NCBI GenBank assembly: GCA_016183835.1
Contig: JACPDV010000279.1
Span: 5,985-14,668, forward strand
Length of the DNA stretch: 8,684 nucleotides
Source: Armatimonadota bacterium
GTDB lineage: Bacteria; Armatimonadota; UBA10988
Direction: 5' to 3'
Shown here one piece after another: positions 1 through 6,961 of this stretch (position 1 is the first letter of the stretch; every line of letters starts with the position of its first letter). A model generated the notes under the pieces. The model did not search any database. It saw only the letters and a list, made by a program, of their open reading frames with translations, and was not told the origin of the DNA. Position numbers and translations under genes: made by a program.

Positions 1-273
1 CGGCGCGGCCAGCGGCGGCGGCTGGTCGTAGATGGCGCGCGGCTGGGAGGCGGCGAAGGTGTGAAAGGAGACGGCCAGCTCGAGCAGGCCCAGCGGGAGC
101 AGCGCCGGCCGCGCCGGCCGCCACGCGGCGGCGGCCAGGCTGAGCGCCGCCAGCCAAGGCGCCGGGCCGCGGAGGAGGAGGGCGAGGTGGCCGCTAGCGC
201 CGGAAGCGGCCAAGGCAACGAGCCACGCGGCGGCGACCAACACCACCGCCATCCGTAGGGTCCGCTCCTGGGG
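1..273 (-). pseudogene. Out-of-frame continuation of the second YfhO-family gene (runs off left edge)
   Basis: Read from 273 down to 1 in the frame with codons at 252-250 (ATG), the translation gives PQERTLRMAVVLVAAAWLVA, later LAALSLAAA, LLELAVSFHTFAASQPRA and QPPPLAAP. This matches the intact paralogue segment by segment (PQERTLRLAV, CAAWLVA, LALLSLAAA, LALVELTVAWHSFAVTQPRA, TPPPLAAP). The frame is open from 384 to the window edge; an upstream stop (TAG 387-385) lies inside the 14-bp repeat. Without a frame correction this part would not be translated as the end of YfhO. An independent start at ATG 252 or ATG 351 is possible but has no good ribosome binding site that I can see. The rest of the gene lies outside the window. 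Confidence 0.72.
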
Positions 274-1516
274 GTGCCCCACAGGGGGTCGATGGCCCCT
301 TCGCGGGTACATCCTCTGGCCCGCCGGGCCGGTCCGGCATGGCACCAGCATTCGCGGACCCGGACGCGTCCGCAGTAGCGGACCCTACGGGTGCGCGCGT
401 CGCCGCCGCAATCGCCAGCCCCAGGTGCACCAGCCAGATGTGCCGCGCCGGCACACGAAAGAGGCTGAACGGCGGCAGGTAGACCAGCGCATGGTAGAGT
501 GGGTTCCACCGCCCGGCCGCCAGCGCGGCGCCGACCAGCAGCAGGCACAGCGCGCCGCGCACCGCCGGCCCGCGCCGCCTGCCGATCAGCGCCGCCACCG
601 CGACGACCAGCAAACCCGTGCCGACGAAAGCCCGTGTCTCCCAGTAGAGCATCGGCGCCGGGTGCCACCCGCCACTCACCGGCGAGCCGAACAGGTCGGG
701 CTGCAGCAGCCGCAGCCATTCACGCAAGCCGAACCCCACCTGGGTGAGGAACTCGAACCGCCCGCCCGGGAGCGGGCGCGGGTACGTCAGGATGTACTGC
801 GCCTCGGGCACGAGCTGCGCCGCCGCGAGCAGTTTGCCGATCAGCACGCCGGCCAGGAGCCGCAGCCAGAATCGCCCGGCGCTCACCTCCACGCGCCACC
901 ACGGCGCCGTGCAGACCACCGCCTCGAAGGCCAGCAGCACGAATTGGGGCTGGCTCTGGAGCGTCATCAGCCCGAGCGCCGCGCCGAAGAGGAGCGTGGG
1001 CAGCCGGCCGTCACGCCGCCGCGCGGTCAACGCCGCGGCCCACATCAGCGCCGGGGTCCAGGCCATCCCGGCGAGGATGTTGTAGTGGAAGTGGTGCCCC
1101 GCGGCCGGTCCGCCCAGCAGCGCCACCGCCGCGCCGGCCAGCGCGCCCGGGAAGCTCGCCCCCAGCTCCAGCAGCAGCCCCAGCATCCCGCGGGCGAGCA
1201 GACAGAAGTGGAAGGCGTAGAACAGCGCGACCGCGGTCAGCAGCGGGAAGACCCGCAGGAGCACCTGCATCACCGGATACGCCGCGCCGCCCTGGCCCGC
1301 CGCCAGCGCCGGATAGCCGCCGAGCACGTCTGGACACCACGCCGGCGAGGCGCCCGCGCGTACCGCCCGCTGGACGGCGGCCAGGAGCGGCAGGCCGTGA
1401 CCGTGGAAGTCGTCGAGGTAGTAGACCCGTCCGAGCAGCAGCGGCGCGCCGGCCAACAGCGCCAGGCCGAGGGCGCTCAGCTCCACCTGCCAACGGGCCG
1501 GTCGTCGGGGTTCCAC
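194..1516 (-). CDS. YfhO-family membrane protein, second tandem copy; frame broken near its 3' part
   Basis: A 440-codon frame that is a close paralogue of the preceding gene. It shares YYLDDFHGHGLPL (32-44), SPAWCPDVLGGYPALAAGQ, WLRLLQPDLFGSP, YWETRAFVGTGLL, GRWNPLYH and PPFSLFRVPARHIWL. The start is GTG 1516, 3 nt after the previous stop, with GGAG 6 nt upstream. Homology to the paralogue stops at about residue 372 (position 401). Residues 373-440 are an unrelated Gly/Ala/Pro/Arg tail ending at TAG 194-196. The expected continuation (PQERTLRMAVV and onward) is found in a different frame from about 273 to the left edge. Between matching anchor points this gene has 133 nt where its paralogue has 54, an excess of 79 (3 x 26 + 1), so the frame shifts. 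It is either a true frameshifted gene caused by an insertion, or an intact gene with a sequencing indel. As encoded it lacks the last helices and the C-terminal beta-rich domain. Confidence 0.8.
   Translation of the reverse strand: MEPRRPARWQVELSALGLALLAGAPLLLGRVYYLDDFHGHGLPLLAAVQRAVRAGASPAWCPDVLGGYPALAAGQGGAAYPVMQVLLRVFPLLTAVALFYAFHFCLLARGMLGLLLELGASFPGALAGAAVALLGGPAAGHHFHYNILAGMAWTPALMWAAALTARRRDGRLPTLLFGAALGLMTLQSQPQFVLLAFEAVVCTAPWWRVEVSAGRFWLRLLAGVLIGKLLAAAQLVPEAQYILTYPRPLPGGRFEFLTQVGFGLREWLRLLQPDLFGSPVSGGWHPAPMLYWETRAFVGTGLLVVAVAALIGRRRGPAVRGALCLLLVGAALAAGRWNPLYHALVYLPPFSLFRVPARHIWLVHLGLAIAAATRAPVGSATADASGSANAGAMPDRPGGPEDVPAKGPSTPCGAPPGADPTDGGGVGRRRVARCLGRFRR
253..390. repeat. 138-bp REPIN/MITE-like segment bounded by 14-bp perfect inverted repeats
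   Basis: The left arm CCGTAGGGTCCGCT (253-266) is the exact reverse complement of AGCGGACCCTACGG (377-390). The right end holds a perfect 6-bp hairpin, GTCCGC-AGTA-GCGGAC (368-383), and a palindrome GGACGCGTCC (362-371). The interior has a further perfect hairpin, GGCCC-GCC-GGGCC (318-330). No protein is encoded by the element itself and no target-site duplication is obvious. It overlaps the place where the second YfhO copy loses homology and frame. The repeat structure is seen directly; calling it a mobile REPIN/MITE-like element is inference. Confidence 0.6.
680..718. repeat. 39-bp exact match to 2819-2857 within the two YfhO paralogues
   Basis: The bases at 680-718 and 2819-2857 are identical over 39 positions in the same orientation, 2139 bp apart. 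On the minus strand both encode WLRLLQPDLFGSP. The identity includes third codon positions, so it reflects recent common origin or gene conversion rather than protein constraint alone. It could serve as a site for homologous recombination between the copies. Confidence 0.8.
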
Positions 1517-1519
1517 GCG

Positions 1520-3664
1520 CTACTCCGCGCCGCCGGGCCTGCGCCGCGCGGCCCAGACACAGCCCAGCACCGCCGCCCACCAGGCCAGCCAGGCCAGCCG
1601 CGCGAGCGATGCGCCCAGATACACGTACGCATTGTCGAACCGGAACGTCACCGTGTGCTCGCCGGCCGGCACCACCACGCTCATCAGGATCCGCTCGGCG
1701 CTGTTGAGGTAGTCCTGCCGACCGTCGATCTCCACGATCCAGCCGTCGTACAGGGACTCGGCGAGCACCACCGCCACCGGCTCGGCGAACCGCGTGTGCA
1801 GCACCCAGCGGCCCCGCGTGCGGCTCTCCACCGCCACCGGGAGGATCGGCGGGGGATCCTCCAGCCCGGTCTGCACGCCGCCGAGGTTCTCGTACAGCTT
1901 CGCGCCGGCGTCCTCGCCGGCGAGGCGCCAATGCGGCCCGCTCAGCGCCGCCGACGTGACCACCCAGCGGACGCTCAAGCGGTCGCAGTCGAAGGCGAAG
2001 CGCGCCGGGTCGGTCTCCAGCTCGGCGTCCAGGTCGCGGATGACGGCCAGGAGTCCGCCCGGAAGGATGGCTTCCCGCTCGCCCCGGAGGTAGGTGACGC
2101 CCCACACCGCGCCGCTGGCGTTGGCGAGCCGGCGCAGGTCGCCCAGGCTGCCGCCCGGCCCGCTGAGGCGCACGTCGAGCAGGCGGGGCTGGTCCGACGC
2201 GATTATGGGTGCGGCGAGCGGCGGCGGCGTCTCGAACAGCGCGCGCGGCTGGGTCACGGCGAAGCTGTGCCAGGCGACGGTGAGCTCGACCAGCGCGAGC
2301 ACCAGCAGCAGCGGCAGCGCCCGGCCGGTGCGCACGACCGCGCCGGCCGCCGCCAGGCTCAGCAAGGCCAACCACAATCCAGGCCCGCGACCGAACGCAG
2401 CCAGATGCCTACTCGCCGAATAGGCCACGATGGCCACCAACCACGCCGCGCAAACGGCGAGCACCGCCAACCGTAGGGTCCGCTCTTGCGGACGCGGCTG
2501 AGAATCCGGCCCGGCCGTCGTCGCCGGCCCCCGCCCGAACGCCGCCGCGACCGCCACCGCCACCTGCAGCAGCCACACATGCCGCCCCGGGCCGCGAAAG
2601 AAGCTGAACGGCGGGAGGTGCACCAGGAGGTGGTAGAGCGGATTGTGCCGGCCCGGCAGCAGCACGAGCGCGACCAGCGCCAGGCAGAGCGCGCCACGCA
2701 CCGCCGGCTCGCGCCGCCGGCCCAGGAACCCCGCCAGCGCCAGGACCAGGAAGCCCGTGCCGCAGAAGCCGCGCGTCTCCCAGTACTCGAAGCCCGCCGC
2801 GGACCAGTCGCCGTGGAGCGGCGAGCCGAACAGGTCGGGCTGCAGCAGCCGCAGCCAGTCGCGCGGTTCGAAGCTCATCGCCGTGAGGTAGGAGAAGTGG
2901 CCGCCCGGATGCTCGCGCGGGTAGACCAGCACATACTGCGCCTCGGGCGCGAGCTGGGCCGCGGCGAGGAGCAGCCCCGCGGTCAGCGCGAACGCCAGCC
3001 GGCCCGCAAGCCGCTTCGCGCCCACCTCGGGCGAGCGCCACCACGGCGTGGTGCACCAGAGCGCCAGGATCGCGAACCAGGAGTACTGTGGGTGTGCCTG
3101 AAGCAGCATCAGCCCCAGCGCGGCGGCGAGAAGCAGGGACGGCAGCCTGCCGTCCGGGCGCCGGGCGACGAGCGCGCCGAGCCACAAGACCGGCCCGGTC
3201 CAGCCCATCCCGGCGATCACGTTGGCGTGCATGTGGTGCCCGGCTACCGCCCCGCCGAGTCCCGCCACCGCCGCGCCGACCACCGCACCCGACGGCGTGG
3301 CGCCCAGCTCCCGCAGCAGCCCGAGCATCGCCCGCACCAGCAGCCAGAGGTGGAAGAGGTAGAACACCGCCACCGCCGGGATGAGCGGCAGCAGGCGGAA
3401 GAGCACCTGGTTGAGCGGGTACGCCGCGCCGCTCTGCCCGGCCGCGAGCGCGGGATAGCCGGCCAGCATGTCCGGGCACCAGGCGGGCGACGCACCGGCG
3501 TGCAGCGCCCGCCGCAACGAGGCGAAGAGCGGCAGGCCGAGCCCCTGGAAGTCGTCCAGGTAGTAGATTCGCCCGGCCAGGAGCGGCGCACCGGCGAGGA
3601 GCACCAGCCCGGCGGCCACGGCCTCCATCAGCAGCGGATGCGGCCGTGCCGGCTCACTCGCCAT
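1520..3664 (-). CDS. YfhO-family membrane protein, intact copy
   Basis: A 714-residue multipass membrane protein of the YfhO family (GT-C-like fold; B. subtilis YfhO is linked to glycosylation of lipoteichoic acid). The YYLDDF motif at 34-39 after the first helix carries the paired Asp expected in a GT-C outer loop. Further family-like segments are DLFGSP (277-282), YWETRGFCGTGFL (294-306), GRHNPLYH (338-345) and PPFSFFRGPGRH (351-362). After the helices comes a beta-rich extracytoplasmic region (about 485-675) with SLYDGWIVEIDG and VVVPAGEHTVTFRF, then a last helix (about 685-705) and a basic tail, the usual YfhO ending. The ATG overlaps the upstream gene by 11 nt and has GGAGGG 8 nt before it. 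A loop at 376-398 is encoded over a short repeated hairpin (2471-2496). The stop is 3 nt before the next, paralogous gene. The substrate is unknown. Confidence 0.92.
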   Translation of the reverse strand: MASEPARPHPLLMEAVAAGLVLLAGAPLLAGRIYYLDDFQGLGLPLFASLRRALHAGASPAWCPDMLAGYPALAAGQSGAAYPLNQVLFRLLPLIPAVAVFYLFHLWLLVRAMLGLLRELGATPSGAVVGAAVAGLGGAVAGHHMHANVIAGMGWTGPVLWLGALVARRPDGRLPSLLLAAALGLMLLQAHPQYSWFAILALWCTTPWWRSPEVGAKRLAGRLAFALTAGLLLAAAQLAPEAQYVLVYPREHPGGHFSYLTAMSFEPRDWLRLLQPDLFGSPLHGDWSAAGFEYWETRGFCGTGFLVLALAGFLGRRREPAVRGALCLALVALVLLPGRHNPLYHLLVHLPPFSFFRGPGRHVWLLQVAVAVAAAFGRGPATTAGPDSQPRPQERTLRLAVLAVCAAWLVAIVAYSASRHLAAFGRGPGLWLALLSLAAAGAVVRTGRALPLLLVLALVELTVAWHSFAVTQPRALFETPPPLAAPIIASDQPRLLDVRLSGPGGSLGDLRRLANASGAVWGVTYLRGEREAILPGGLLAVIRDLDAELETDPARFAFDCDRLSVRWVVTSAALSGPHWRLAGEDAGAKLYENLGGVQTGLEDPPPILPVAVESRTRGRWVLHTRFAEPVAVVLAESLYDGWIVEIDGRQDYLNSAERILMSVVVPAGEHTVTFRFDNAYVYLGASLARLAWLAWWAAVLGCVWAARRRPGGAE
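2471..2496. repeat. Second copy of the hairpin end of the 253-390 element, inside the intact YfhO gene
   Basis: This stretch matches the reverse complement of 365-390 at 24 of 26 positions; the two differences are in the hairpin loop. It contains a perfect stem, GTCCGC-TCTT-GCGGAC (2478-2493), and the same 14-mer CCGTAGGGTCCGCT (2471-2484). It is read in frame as part of the loop ending ERTLR (residues 394-398) in the YfhO-like protein and does not disrupt it. It lies at the position matching 253-266 in the paralogue. Confidence 0.65.
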
Positions 3665-5153
3665 CGGGCTCGCCCTCCGGCCAGGCCGCTCCGGACAACA
3701 GCACCGCCGCCGCCAGCTCGTGGTGGTTGACGAACGCGGGACGGTTGAGCAGGTTCAGCGCCACCAGCGCGAAGCCCATCGCCCGCGCCTGCGCCGCCGG
3801 CGAGCGGCCCGCCAGCCGCGCCGCCAGCACGCCCAGTCCCACCGCACTTACCAGCATCGCCAGGGACAAAGCGCTCGGCACGTGCCACCCGAGCTCCGCC
3901 TCGAGCAGGCCGGGCAGGCACAGCGCCGGCGACCAGATGCCGGGCTTGAGGAAACCGAGGAGCACGTCCTTGGCGTACTCCCTGGCGTCCCAGACGACGA
4001 AGATCAGGTTGGGTGCCAGGATCATCGCCAGCATCGTCCGCCACGCCGGGCGCTCCGCGCGCCATCGGGCCCACAGGGCGGGCAGGCAGAACAGCCCGTT
4101 CTGCTTCACTGTCACGCCGAACCCGGCCAGCGCGCCGGCCAGCCACGGCGCCAGCGGCAGGAGCCCCGCCACGACGAACAGCCCCACGCCGGCATCGAAC
4201 CAGGCCTGCTCTGCCGTGGCGCAGGCGCACGGGATCAGCAGGAGCACGCCGGCCAGCCACACGGCCGTCCCCGGCGCCTCCTCCCGTCCGGCCCACCAGA
4301 CCACCAGTCCGGCCAGCGCGAGCCAGCAGAGCACCAGCATCCACCGCGGGTCCACCCCGGCCACGGCCGCCGGCAGGAACAGGAAGAGGTAGCCCGGCGT
4401 GTAGATCGGCGGGTCGGGATCGGCCGCCCTGCCGCCCACGCCGAACCGCCGCGCGCGCTCCGTGCCGTAGGGGCTGACGAGCGGATAGCGGTACGGGTTC
4501 TCTCCGCGCAGCAGGGCCTTGGGCGTCTGGTCGATCACCGCGTGGACGTCGATCACCGGATCGGGCGAGGCCACCAGCGCGCCGCCGCGGACCGCCAGCC
4601 CCGCCACGAACAACCCACCCAGGACCGCTCCTCGCCACCATCGTCGCCCGAGCCACCGACCTGACAGCGCCAGCATCGCCAGGGCCACGCCGAGCCACAT
4701 GCCGTACCAGACCGCCATCAGGCCCACCGGCCGGACGGCGTAGAGCAGCCTGGCGTGGATCAGGGCCGACCCGGCGCAGGCCACCAGCAGCCCCGGCGCG
4801 GCGCAGCGCAGCGGGTCCGGTTCCTCTGCTCGACGGGCGAGCGCGACGGCGAGAATCAGCACGGCCAGGGCTGCGAAGGACGGCACCACCGGCGACGGGC
4901 GGGGCTCCAGCGCGGCGCGACAGGCGGTGAAGAGCAGCAGCGCGGGACCCGCCGCCGCCAGGCCCCGCCGCACCGGCTCGTGCCCGCAGGCTCTGGCCAA
5001 CCACGCCCCGCCGAACACCGCCACCGCGGCCAGCGCGCTGCCGAGGGCCACGAGCAGCATCCCCGGCCGCTGGTAGTAGCCCAGCGTGGGCACCGCGCCG
5101 ACGGCCAGCACCACGGCGGCGAGGAGTGCGCAGGCTCGGGGGGCACGGTGCAT
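3654..5153 (-). CDS. Multipass membrane protein, GT-C-like glycosyltransferase (GT87-like layout)
   Basis: A 499-residue integral membrane protein with roughly 10-13 hydrophobic segments. The layout resembles polyprenyl-phosphate-sugar-dependent GT-C transferases of the GT87/DUF2029 kind. After several leading helices comes a large non-membrane loop with IDVHAVID (201-208), GENPYRYP (217-224) and the DPPIYTPGYLFLFLPA stretch (247-262). Later come KQNGLFCLP (350-358) and FVNHHEL (474-480). The Asp in the IDVH loop is a candidate catalytic residue by analogy only. Such proteins add a sugar from a lipid carrier to an acceptor on the outer face of the cytoplasmic membrane; donor and acceptor cannot be told here. 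The ATG is 9 nt after the comEA stop, with a modest GAGGG upstream. Its TGA overlaps the next YfhO-like gene by 11 nt, which suggests they work together. The exact family is uncertain; the coding call is firm. Confidence 0.85.
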   Translation of the reverse strand: MHRAPRACALLAAVVLAVGAVPTLGYYQRPGMLLVALGSALAAVAVFGGAWLARACGHEPVRRGLAAAGPALLLFTACRAALEPRPSPVVPSFAALAVLILAVALARRAEEPDPLRCAAPGLLVACAGSALIHARLLYAVRPVGLMAVWYGMWLGVALAMLALSGRWLGRRWWRGAVLGGLFVAGLAVRGGALVASPDPVIDVHAVIDQTPKALLRGENPYRYPLVSPYGTERARRFGVGGRAADPDPPIYTPGYLFLFLPAAVAGVDPRWMLVLCWLALAGLVVWWAGREEAPGTAVWLAGVLLLIPCACATAEQAWFDAGVGLFVVAGLLPLAPWLAGALAGFGVTVKQNGLFCLPALWARWRAERPAWRTMLAMILAPNLIFVVWDAREYAKDVLLGFLKPGIWSPALCLPGLLEAELGWHVPSALSLAMLVSAVGLGVLAARLAGRSPAAQARAMGFALVALNLLNRPAFVNHHELAAAVLLSGAAWPEGEPDGE

Positions 5154-5162
5154 CGCCGGCCC

Positions 5163-5882
5163 TCACTCCACGCTCAGGTAGGGCGCCAGCTTGGCGTAGG
5201 TCTTGTCGCCGATCCCGCGCACCTGCAGCAGCCCGCGCGGGTCGCGGAACGGGCCGTGCGCGGCGCGATAGGCGAGGATCCGCCGGGCGGTCACTTCGCC
5301 CACCCCCGGCAGCGTCATCAGCTCCTCGAGCGAGGCGGTGTTGAGGTTGACCCGCCCCGCGGGCAAGAGCTTTCGCCCGCTCGCGGGCGGCTTCTCGGCC
5401 CGCGTCGCCGCCCCCACGTCGGTGACCTGCGGCCCGCGCTCGGTGGGCGGCTGGTCGGGCGGGCGCGGCTCGGGCGGCGGCTTGACGTAGATGTCGTCGG
5501 TGACCAGGATCAGCTCGTCGCGCGGCCCGTCGCGCGGCCCCGGCACGTAGAGGCGGATGCCGTCCTTGAGGTGGGCGGCGAGGTTCAGGTCGTTGAGCCG
5601 GGCGCCCGGCGCCGGCCCGCCGGCGCGGCGGACTGCGTCGACCACGCGCTCCGAGCCGCGGAACCGGTAGACGCCGGGCTGCTTTACGGCGCCGGCCACG
5701 TGGACCACCACGGGCGGCTCGTCGCCCGCGGTGGGCGGGAGCGGCGCGCCGAGGAGCAGAGGCCCGCCGGTGTCGCGGTGCCGGGCGACGCTGACCCACA
5801 GGCAGAGGGTGCCGGCGGCCAGCACGAGCAGGAGCGCGGCGGACGCCGCCACGCCGCGCGCGGGCCGGTCGGCGGTGCTCAC
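5163..5882 (-). CDS. comEA: ComEA-type competence protein: membrane anchor + SLBB + helix-hairpin-helix
   Basis: Membrane-anchored DNA receptor that binds incoming double-stranded DNA during natural transformation; in diderms the ComEA role is a periplasmic ratchet. It has 239 residues. An N-terminal hydrophobic segment (about 10-33) acts as a signal anchor. Next come an SLBB domain (about 57-115: VVVHVAGAVKQPGVYRF, then AGGP, LNLAAHLKDGIRLYVP), a Pro/Arg-rich linker (about 116-173), and tandem helix-hairpin-helix motifs (about 178-236: VNLNTASLEELMTLPGVGEV, then GIGDKTYAKLAPYL). SLBB plus HhH is the Bacillus-like ComEA layout; many proteobacterial ComEAs have only the HhH part. The start is GTG 5882, overlapping the upstream stop as GTGA and without a strong SD, so it probably depends on translational coupling. 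comEC, a frequent neighbour, is absent downstream. The assignment is strong; function as a DNA-uptake receptor is inferred from the family. Confidence 0.93.
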   Translation of the reverse strand: MSTADRPARGVAASAALLLVLAAGTLCLWVSVARHRDTGGPLLLGAPLPPTAGDEPPVVVHVAGAVKQPGVYRFRGSERVVDAVRRAGGPAPGARLNDLNLAAHLKDGIRLYVPGPRDGPRDELILVTDDIYVKPPPEPRPPDQPPTERGPQVTDVGAATRAEKPPASGRKLLPAGRVNLNTASLEELMTLPGVGEVTARRILAYRAAHGPFRDPRGLLQVRGIGDKTYAKLAPYLSVE

Positions 5883-6961
5883 GAGGCCTGCGCGCCCATC
5901 GTCCGGAGGATCCGGAGCAGCTCGTCGGGGTCGTCGCTGACGGCCTCCGCGGCGTCGAGGGTAATGGCCTCGTGCTTGAGCAGGAGCGCCAGCGACTGGT
6001 TCATGGTCTGCATCCGGTAGTAGCCTCCGGACTCCTCGATCACGCGATGCAACAGATTGGTCTGCCCGTCGGCGATGTGGTGCTGCACCTGGGGCGAGTT
6101 GATCATCACTTCCACCGCGGGCACCCGCCCCGGCCGCGAGGCGAAGGGCACCAGCTTCTGCGTCACCACCGCCTTGAGGACCGCGGCGATCTGCGTCCGC
6201 ACCTGCCGCTGCTCCTCGGGCTCGAAGCAGTCCACGATGCGGTCGATGGTCCCCGGCGCGTCGTTGGTGTGGAGCGTGCTGAACACCAGGTGGCCGGTCT
6301 CGGCGGCGGCCACGGCAGCCTCGATGGTCTCCGGATCACGCATCTCGCCGATCAGGATCACGTCCGGGTCCTGCCGCAGCACGTGCTTCAGCCCGGAGGT
6401 GAAATCGGGCACGTCGGTGCCGATCTCGCGTTGGTTGACGATGCTCTGCTTGTCCTGGTAGACGAATTCGATGGGGTCCTCGAGGGTCACGATGTGCGCC
6501 TCGCGGTGCTCATTGACGTGGTCGAGCATGGAGGCCACGGTGGTGGACTTGCCGCTCCCGGTGGGCCCCGTGACGAGCACCAGCCCGGACGGGGAGAGAG
6601 CGATGTCGGCCAGCACCGAGGGCAGGTGGAGCTTCTTCAGGTCGGGCACGCGCAGCGGCACGGCGCGGAGCGAGGCGGAGACGCAGCCGCGCTGGATGAA
6701 GGCGTTGACCCGGAACCGCGCCTTGTCGCCCATCACGTACGAGAAATCGACGCTCCAGTCGCTCTCGAACACCGTGCGGAGGCGGTCGGTCATGATCCCG
6801 AGCACCAGCACCTGCACGTCCTCGTTGCTCAGCGGCTCGAACTCCGAGGGCATGATCTTGCCGGCGATGCGGAACATCGGCGGCCGGTCGGCCTTGAGGT
6901 GGAGATCCGAGCCGCGGCAGTCGAGCATGGCCTGGAGGATCTGGTCGAGGGTCGCGGCCAT
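5879..6961 (-). CDS. pilT: PilT-family type IV pilus ATPase (degenerate AIRNLIRE motif)
   Basis: Cytoplasmic hexameric secretion-type ATPase of the PilT/PilU family, which powers type IV pilus retraction for twitching and DNA uptake. It has 360 residues, the usual PilT length. The N-terminal PAS-like region contains GSDLHLKADRPPMFRIAGK (18-36). Walker A is GPTGSGKS (132-139), the Asp box is TLEDPIEF (159-166), Walker B is VILIGEMRDPET (201-212), and the His box is STLHTNDA (228-235), so ATP hydrolysis should be intact. The C-terminal PilT signature, normally AIRNLIREGK, reads QVQHHIADGQ (about 291-300), so this could be a PilT2/PilU-like paralogue rather than the main retraction motor. The frame is open back to 7231, but that stretch is antisense-frame noise over the GAF gene. 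ATG 6961 has a strong SD and the PilT-typical N-terminus. Its TGA overlaps the comEA GTG by 4 nt. Confidence 0.93.
   Translation of the reverse strand: MAATLDQILQAMLDCRGSDLHLKADRPPMFRIAGKIMPSEFEPLSNEDVQVLVLGIMTDRLRTVFESDWSVDFSYVMGDKARFRVNAFIQRGCVSASLRAVPLRVPDLKKLHLPSVLADIALSPSGLVLVTGPTGSGKSTTVASMLDHVNEHREAHIVTLEDPIEFVYQDKQSIVNQREIGTDVPDFTSGLKHVLRQDPDVILIGEMRDPETIEAAVAAAETGHLVFSTLHTNDAPGTIDRIVDCFEPEEQRQVRTQIAAVLKAVVTQKLVPFASRPGRVPAVEVMINSPQVQHHIADGQTNLLHRVIEESGGYYRMQTMNQSLALLLKHEAITLDAAEAVSDDPDELLRILRTMGAQAS

Noticed and set aside
270..330. Possible factor-independent terminator from the GC hairpins
   Set aside because: The stems have no following T run on either strand, and the YfhO homology continues past them.
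1011..2375. 454-codon open frame on the minus strand spanning both YfhO genes
   Set aside because: It crosses the junction in the wrong frame and is Arg/Gly/Ala/Pro-rich; the YfhO motifs are in the other frame.
425..2476. 683-codon open frame on the plus strand
   Set aside because: It lies antisense to both YfhO genes, is full of Arg, Gln, Pro and His, and has no recognisable domain. Long spurious frames are expected at this GC content.
2486..3730. 414-codon open frame on the plus strand
   Set aside because: Antisense to the intact YfhO gene, same low-complexity Arg/Gln/Glu/Pro composition, no motif.
3628..5799. 723-codon open frame on the minus strand
   Set aside because: Covers comEA and the GT-C-like gene in a wrong frame; Arg/Gly/Ala-rich with no domain, while the other frame gives clear SLBB, HhH and membrane features.
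4755..6020. 421-codon open frame on the plus strand
   Set aside because: Antisense to the GT-C gene, comEA and the pilT 3' end, with no domain and composition typical of a reverse-frame shadow.
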